NCBI GenBank assembly: GCA_016219875.1
Contig: JACRJZ010000111.1
Span: forward strand, 1 to 64,000
DNA: 64,000 bases
Reading direction: 5' to 3'
Source: Verrucomicrobiota bacterium
Lineage (GTDB): Bacteria > Verrucomicrobiota > Verrucomicrobiia > Limisphaerales > JACRJZ01
In this document: in pieces, positions 59,513 to 64,000 of the stretch
How the letters are laid out: each line of letters begins with the position of its first letter
How positions within the stretch are numbered: the stretch's first letter is position 1
Translations under genes and position numbers: made by a program
Notes under the pieces: model-generated
Databases searched by the model: none
What the model saw: the letters and a program-made list of their open reading frames with translations, nothing else
Told to the model about the DNA's origin: nothing

Positions 59513-61108
59513 ATGAACACCTCGTCATCACCCAGCTTCTGGAATCTATTCGCGCCCATCCAACCGGCCCCGTCGCGTCCCCCCGCCTTGGCGGCGTGGT
59601 TCACGCCGGCGCGGGCGCACGCGGAGCCGCCGCCCTGCACGCTGCATTTTGATCCTGATCACGTCTTCTGGGCCCTGCAGGATCTGCCCGTCCTGGAAGC
59701 CCGGACCCACTTCCTCATCCTCGGCGTGATCGGCAGCGGCAAGACGGTCACGATTCAACTCTTCCTCCAATCCATCGCGCCGCGCTTCTGTCTCGGCGCG
59801 CCGACGCCGGAGCAGTTGATCGTCTTCGACGCCAAAGGCGACATGGTGTCCTTGTTAGATGCGCTGGGGCTGCCGCCCAGCGCCGGGCAGGTGTGGCTCC
59901 TCAACCCGTTTGACGCGCGTTCCGCCGTGTGGCACCTGAGCGAAGGCGTGCGCACGCCGGCCCTAGCCCGCTTCCTGGCGCAACTCATCGTTCCCGAAGA
60001 GAAGCACAGCAGCGCCCCCTATTTCACCGACGCGGCGCGCGAACTGATCTTCGCCACCGTTCTGGCGTTGAATCACACCGCGCCGTTGCGCTGGACCTTG
60101 CGCGACTTGCTCTGCGCGCTGGATTCGTTGGAGAGCATCGCCGCCGTCACGGCCCGCCATCCGCGCGCCCACCAACTGGCGGCGCGCATCTTGGGCGACG
60201 ACAAGCACGCGCCCAGTGTGCTTTCCACCCTGGCGACCAAGATTGGCCCCCTCGAATCGGTGGCCGCCCTCTGGCATACCAACACCTCGGGGCGGCGCCT
60301 TTCCATCGAGCGCTTCCTGGCGGAGCCGGGCGTGCTCATCCTGGGCCACGATCCGGTGTTGCGCGACAGCTTCTGGCCCATCAACGCCCTCCTGCTCAAA
60401 GCGCTCACGCAAGAAATCCTCCGCCGCCCCAACACGCCGGACGTGCGCCACTGGTTCGTGCTCGACGAGTTCCGCGCCATGCAGCGGGTCGAGTGTATTC
60501 ACGACCTGCTCAACCTGGGCCGCTCCAAGGGCGCGTCCGTGCTGCTGGGCGTGCAGAGCTTGGAAGGCCTCATCGAGGTCTATGGCGAACAAGTCGCGCA
60601 CGATCTGCTCAGCCAATGCGCGCACAAGGTGCTCTTGCGCGCGGGCGGCCCGAAGACGGCCGAGTGGGCCGAGCGCTTCTTCGGCAAAGTCCGCCGGCTG
60701 GAAAATGTCGTTACGCACAGTTGGGGGCCGGGCGGCCATTCCGTGTCGGTGCAGCAAGCGTTGCAGGAGCGGGCGCTTTTCCTGGGCTCGTTCTTCCTCG
60801 ACCTGCCGTTGCCGCGGCCGGGCCAGACCTACGTAGCCGTGTGCGATGTGCCCTCCCGCCAGTGCATCGCCATTCTGCGCCGGCCCTTTGACGACCTGCT
60901 GGCCTGGTGCCGCCGGCCCAGCGGCGTGCCCAATGTGGTGCCGCGCTCCGACGAGGACCAAGTGCTGCTGTCTTGGACTCTCGAAGAACAAAAGTTCTTC
61001 TGCGGCGGCCTACCGCCAGTTCGTCCGCAGCCGGCCACAACGCAACTCGTTTTGCCGGGGACCGACGGGACGAACGTATCCCTGCCTTCGCGTCGGCGCG
61101 AACATTGA
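59513..61108 (+). CDS. type IV coupling protein-like ATPase (VirD4/TraD/TrwB type)
   Basis: 531 residues from ATG 59513; the upstream in-frame extension lies in the repeat region. Walker A GVIGSGKT (71-78), DAKGDMVSLLDALG (a VirD4-typical motif after the first strand), Walker B WFVLDEFRAM (about 313-322), and the TraG-like LGVQSLEGLIEVYGEQVAHD and KVLLRAGGPKTAEW. VirD4 proteins usually have two N-terminal transmembrane helices; none is visible here, so membrane contact may come from 58602 or 61177. Role: delivers the relaxase-DNA complex to a transfer channel. Confidence 0.88.
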   Translation: MNTSSSPSFWNLFAPIQPAPSRPPALAAWFTPARAHAEPPPCTLHFDPDHVFWALQDLPVLEARTHFLILGVIGSGKTVTIQLFLQSIAPRFCLGAPTPEQLIVFDAKGDMVSLLDALGLPPSAGQVWLLNPFDARSAVWHLSEGVRTPALARFLAQLIVPEEKHSSAPYFTDAARELIFATVLALNHTAPLRWTLRDLLCALDSLESIAAVTARHPRAHQLAARILGDDKHAPSVLSTLATKIGPLESVAALWHTNTSGRRLSIERFLAEPGVLILGHDPVLRDSFWPINALLLKALTQEILRRPNTPDVRHWFVLDEFRAMQRVECIHDLLNLGRSKGASVLLGVQSLEGLIEVYGEQVAHDLLSQCAHKVLLRAGGPKTAEWAERFFGKVRRLENVVTHSWGPGGHSVSVQQALQERALFLGSFFLDLPLPRPGQTYVAVCDVPSRQCIAILRRPFDDLLAWCRRPSGVPNVVPRSDEDQVLLSWTLEEQKFFCGGLPPVRPQPATTQLVLPGTDGTNVSLPSRRREH

Positions 61109-61176
61109 CCTCATGCTTTTCCGGGAAAACCCCGGAGATCAAAACCAACCAAGAACATCAGAACCAAAAACAGACC

Positions 61177-62589
61177 ATGAGAGAAGAAATCGAAGCCAAC
61201 AGCCAACCCCGGGGCCTTTCGCTCTGGACCGCCCTCACCCTCGTGCTGGGAGTCGCCCTCCTCAGCGCCCTCGGCCTGGGCGTGCTCATCTATTACTGGA
61301 AGGCCGACCAAGCGAACACGCGGCGCCGGTGGGAGGCGTTTGAAGCCGGCCAGCGGCGCCTGGAACTGACCCAGAAGGAAGCCGCGCAAGCGGGGCAGCT
61401 CGCCCAGGCCCGCAACCGGCAAAACGCCGTGCTGGCCCAAGCCCGCCACGCCACGAATCTGCTGGGGCAACTGCTCCACAGCGCCGAGCGTCTGACCACG
61501 GAAGCGAGCGCGCTCCGCACCAACGAGGCCGGTACGAAAATCGCGCCCCACGCCGATCTGGTGGACCGCGCCGCCCGCCTGTACGACACCGAGCTACGCC
61601 GCCTGCCCTCGGTCGGCGAGCTGCGGGGCAAACTGGAAAACGCCCGCCGCATCGAACAACAGATGCTGGGCGCCTTGGGCACCACCTACGAGCCGGACCC
61701 CGACTTCGCCGCCGCCCTGCAAACCGATCTGCTGTGGAGCGGGCCGGAGTGGCGCCAAGTGGAAGAGAGCCAGGCACTGCTGACCGCGCTGGTGCAGGAA
61801 GGCAACGCCAAAAAGGACGCGCCCACCCTGCGGCCGGAGCCGCCCACGCTGGAGGCGGCCCTGGTGCAACTGGCCCAGCAGGAGAGCGTGGCGCGGCAGC
61901 AGATCATTGCGCAAGCCACGGCCGAGACCAAGCCGCAGGCGACCCAGCTCGTGGCCGAGGCCGAGCGTGAGCGCATCCTGCAAGAGGCCCGCTGGCAGGT
62001 TACCAACGTGCTCAGCGAAATGCGGGTCTTGCTCGAACAGCAGAACCAGGCGCGGCTGGTGCGCGAGGCCGAGTTCCAACGCGGCGTGGAAGCAACGCAG
62101 TTGCAGGTCAGCAACGTGGTGCTGGCCATTGCCGAGATGCGCCGGCAGCACGGGCGCGAAACCACGGTGCGCGAGGGCGAGCAGGAAAAGAAAGACATGG
62201 AGGCCCGCCTCAAGCAGCAGGATCTGCAAGAGCAAGCCCGCCAGTTGGAGCTGCGGCGCCGAGCCCAAGAGCCGCGGCTGCAGGCGCTGCTGGCGCCCTT
62301 CACCACGCCGGGCTACCGGCAATTCAAAACCCTGTCCTACGAAAAGCAGCCGTTCTCCTACACTGAATTGCAGAGTATTGGCGCTTTGCAGCCGACCCTG
62401 ACCGGATTGCGCACGCTGGTGTTGATCGCCACCTCCAACGTCTATCAAGAACGGCCGCGGTGGCAGCTCCGGGGCGGGCCGTTGGGCTGGCGCAACTGCC
62501 AGGACTCGATTGATCTGGTCAAAGAAGCCCAACAAGCCCTGAGCGAATTGGGACCGGTGCTGGTCGAGCTGAAGATGCTCGCGCCCTAA
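61177..62589 (+). CDS. membrane-anchored long coiled-coil protein
   Basis: 470 residues from ATG 61177. One transmembrane helix (about 17-40, ALTLVLGVALLSALGLGVLI), then about 340 residues of heptad-rich helix with many Ala, Gln, Glu and Arg (AEAERERILQEARWQVTNVL, EKKDMEARLKQQDLQEQARQ). A small C-terminal globular part follows (TTPGYRQFKTLSYEKQPFSY, GGPLGWRNCQDSIDLVKEAQ). The reading frame starts 68 bp after the coupling protein. It may be a stalk or scaffold of the transfer machine. I recognise no family. Confidence 0.78.
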   Translation: MREEIEANSQPRGLSLWTALTLVLGVALLSALGLGVLIYYWKADQANTRRRWEAFEAGQRRLELTQKEAAQAGQLAQARNRQNAVLAQARHATNLLGQLLHSAERLTTEASALRTNEAGTKIAPHADLVDRAARLYDTELRRLPSVGELRGKLENARRIEQQMLGALGTTYEPDPDFAAALQTDLLWSGPEWRQVEESQALLTALVQEGNAKKDAPTLRPEPPTLEAALVQLAQQESVARQQIIAQATAETKPQATQLVAEAERERILQEARWQVTNVLSEMRVLLEQQNQARLVREAEFQRGVEATQLQVSNVVLAIAEMRRQHGRETTVREGEQEKKDMEARLKQQDLQEQARQLELRRRAQEPRLQALLAPFTTPGYRQFKTLSYEKQPFSYTELQSIGALQPTLTGLRTLVLIATSNVYQERPRWQLRGGPLGWRNCQDSIDLVKEAQQALSELGPVLVELKMLAP

Positions 62590-62623
62590 GGCGCTGCTCC
62601 GATGGGGAAAAGGCGACGTCGGA

Positions 62624-62665
62624 AACAATCTCCATGACCGCAGCCCCCGGTCATGGAGGGTTGTT
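62624..62665 (+). terminator. rho-independent-like terminator after the coiled-coil gene
   Basis: Perfect 11-bp stem CTCCATGACCG/CGGTCATGGAG with loop CAGCCCC, extended by AACAA/TTGTT with a bulge, then TTGTTATT. It marks the end of the transfer-gene transcript. Confidence 0.7.
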
Positions 62666-62741
62666 ATTCCCCCTCTTGCCATAACCGGTCGCGGTGTGGT
62701 ACGAGAAGAGTGGAGGCCATCATCGGAGGAGGAACCCAACC

Positions 62742-62960
62742 ATGACCATACGAAAGCGGCGGTGGACGCGATCCACCGGCGTGACCCTGGAGGTGCCGGT
62801 TTTGAATTATTTGCAGGCCGTGGCGGAAAAAGAGGACCGCGACCGCAGTTTCTGCATCAACTGTATTGTGCGTGAACACGCCGCGGCCCACGGCTGCCCC
62901 CTGCCGCCGGCCACACTGGCCCCCGCCGAATCCTCGGCGCCCCTTGTGAAGGAGAACTGA
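62742..62960 (+). CDS. small RHH/CopG-like DNA-binding protein
   Basis: 72 residues from ATG 62742, with a strong GGAGGAGG 10 bp upstream; the longer reading from 62694 is not needed. GVTLEVPVLNYLQAVAEKED followed by RDRSFCINCIVREHAAAHG fits the ribbon-helix-helix pattern. It ends 3 bp before the next start and is probably its regulator or partner in copy control. Confidence 0.72.
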   Translation: MTIRKRRWTRSTGVTLEVPVLNYLQAVAEKEDRDRSFCINCIVREHAAAHGCPLPPATLAPAESSAPLVKEN

Positions 62961-62963
62961 CCT

Positions 62964-64000
62964 GTGGCTCGACCCCCGCCCCCGACCTTTCCCGGCTTCC
63001 CGGCCTTCCGGTCCAACGTGACCTATGTGCCAATTCAGTTCTTCACGGTCGTGCTGCCCCATAGTTCGCGCGGCACTGTGCGGATCGTCGGTTATGCGTT
63101 ACGCAAAGTCCTGGGCTGGGTGGACGAGCACGGCCAGCCTATGCAGGAGCAGTTGCGGTTCACGTATCGCGAGCTGATCGAGAAAGCGGGTGTGTCGCGC
63201 GAGGCCATCACGGAAGCGCTCCAGGAAGCCCTGGACAAGCACCTCCTGCGCTGCGTGCAAACGCCGCAGCCCGACACCGCGGGCCGGCCAGGGCGCAGCG
63301 GGGTGTACGAGCTATGCTGGGACATGGTGGGCGGCTACACGGATAACCCGGCGCAGTTCCAGGGTTTTCACTACGCGGAGGCGGCCGTCCTCGAAGCGGA
63401 CGACGGCTCGGCCGTAGCGCGTCGGCCGCGGGCGGCGCGGAAGAACATTCCCAACGCCTTCTTCGACGTGCTGTTGCCGCGCGAGCGGCTGTCCGTGATC
63501 CGGGTGGTGGGGGCGCTGTTGTTCTATTCCATTCAGTGGGGATCCGGTGGAGAACGCCGGGTCCCGGTCAGTCTCTCCATCACGGCGCTGAGCCGGCTGA
63601 CGCGGATGTCGCGGCAGCACGTCCACGCGGCGGTGCTCGAAGCCCGGCAACGTGGCTACCTCGAACCGGTGGAGGCCGGCTACTTTGACCCGGCGGCGGG
63701 GCAGAGCAGCCGGGCCGCCACGTATGGCATTCGTTGGATCACGGGGCCGGCGGCGGTGACTCCGGCGGCCAGAGTCACCGTCCCCACGGGCCTGGTGCTG
63801 CCTCCGGTCAGAAAAGGGGAACGGGAACAGGGGGACCGGTCAGAAAAGGTGGACGGAGGACCGGTCCAAAAAAGTGAACGGACCCGGTCAGAAAAGGTGA
63901 ACGAGGAGCGGTCAGAAAGGGTGAACGGTATAAGGATTAAAACAGAATCTAAAACCCATCAAACAACAACAGCAGGGGGCGCGGAGCCGATGACCGGTGC
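62964..64000 (+). CDS. two-domain helix-turn-helix protein, probable replication initiator or partner (partial)
   Basis: Begins with GTG 62964, with GGAG at 62951-62954, 9 bp upstream, overlapping the end of the small RHH gene. No stop occurs before the window end (345 codons seen). Two winged-helix-like units: about 20-120 (LRFTYRELIEKAGVSREAIT, EALQEALDKHLLRCVQ) and about 155-250 (VPVSLSITALSRLTRMSRQH, VHAAVLEARQRGYLEP). This resembles the two-winged-helix Rep/DnaD-like proteins of plasmids. From about residue 280 the tail is disordered and encoded by iteron-like repeats. The C-terminus is outside the window. Confidence 0.65.
   Translation, partial: MARPPPPTFPGFPAFRSNVTYVPIQFFTVVLPHSSRGTVRIVGYALRKVLGWVDEHGQPMQEQLRFTYRELIEKAGVSREAITEALQEALDKHLLRCVQTPQPDTAGRPGRSGVYELCWDMVGGYTDNPAQFQGFHYAEAAVLEADDGSAVARRPRAARKNIPNAFFDVLLPRERLSVIRVVGALLFYSIQWGSGGERRVPVSLSITALSRLTRMSRQHVHAAVLEARQRGYLEPVEAGYFDPAAGQSSRAATYGIRWITGPAAVTPAARVTVPTGLVLPPVRKGEREQGDRSEKVDGGPVQKSERTRSEKVNEERSERVNGIRIKTESKTHQTTTAGGAEPMTG
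63804..63930 (+). repeat. iteron-like direct repeats inside the 3' part of the HTH gene
   Basis: Five copies related to CCGGTCAGAAAAGGTGAACG start at 63804, 63836, 63861, 63884 and 63908 (intervals 32, 25, 23, 24). Copies 1 and 3 are read as PVRKGE/PVQKSE and copies 2, 4 and 5 as RSEKV/RSERV, that is, in a different reading phase. The conservation is therefore at the DNA level. Confidence 0.85.

Overview
The window is GC-rich chromosomal DNA, probably from a Verrucomicrobiota bacterium of the Pedosphaera/Limisphaerales type, with Acidobacteriota as the main alternative. This rests on the long tandem series of ADOP-type (duplicated FtsX/MacB) permeases, the many ECF sigma factors with membrane anti-sigma partners or fused C-terminal domains, DUF4097 proteins, and characteristic intergenic palindromes and CCGAA or TGACNAC tracts. 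No rRNA or tRNA gene was recognised and no cas gene lies in the window.

Layout. 1-339: right end of a CRISPR array (37-bp repeats) abutting the 3' remnant of a truncated gene. 613-9440: secreted-protein genes, many broken: a frameshifted gene ending in a TlpA-like domain, an internally deleted ChaN/Tiki-like gene, an ECF sigma/anti-sigma/secreted-protein trio, an intact ChaN/Tiki-like gene, and a chimeric gene that joins a protease N-terminus to pieces of an S41-type gene. 9549-12253: an NtrC-type sigma-54 response regulator and its histidine kinase. 12500-17613: an ECF sigma, an anti-sigma with a HEAT-like tail, two DUF4097 exported proteins and an ankyrin/PDZ/S41 protease. 18125-22489: a tripartite efflux set (ABC ATPase, HlyD/MacA adaptor, second ABC ATPase, TolC-like channel) behind a good sigma-54 (-24/-12) promoter. 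22537-46007: seven intact ADOP permeases all on the plus strand, with a YdeI pseudogene, a 1208-residue gluzincin-ChaN fusion, a permease remnant carrying a cellulase fragment, and a secreted protein of unknown function.

46096-53464: a PDZ protein, a 941-residue ECF sigma-LRR-thioredoxin fusion, a secreted protein, an ECF sigma/small membrane protein pair, and a sigma factor gene cut off at its 3' end. About 53500-64000: a mobilizable or conjugative element with different gene content: three minus-strand plasmid-type accessory genes, an HTH protein, a small accessory protein, a MobF/TrwC relaxase without a helicase, a zinc-ribbon membrane protein, a VirD4-like coupling ATPase, a membrane coiled-coil protein, a small RHH-like protein, and a two-HTH replication-type protein whose 3' end carries iteron-like repeats.

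How the parts may work together (inference). The two-component pair probably activates the efflux operon through the sigma-54 promoter. The ECF cassettes probably control envelope functions made of secreted proteases, ChaN/Tiki-like proteins and DUF4097 proteins. The permease array and the ChaN/gluzincin/S41 paralogues have been repeatedly duplicated, recombined and decayed. The strongest candidates for undescribed biology are the sigma-LRR-TlpA fusion, the shuffled gluzincin/ChaN family, the stop-rich TGACNAC leaders, the symmetrical multi-hairpin element at 27835-27970, and the two-frame iteron-like repeats at the right edge.
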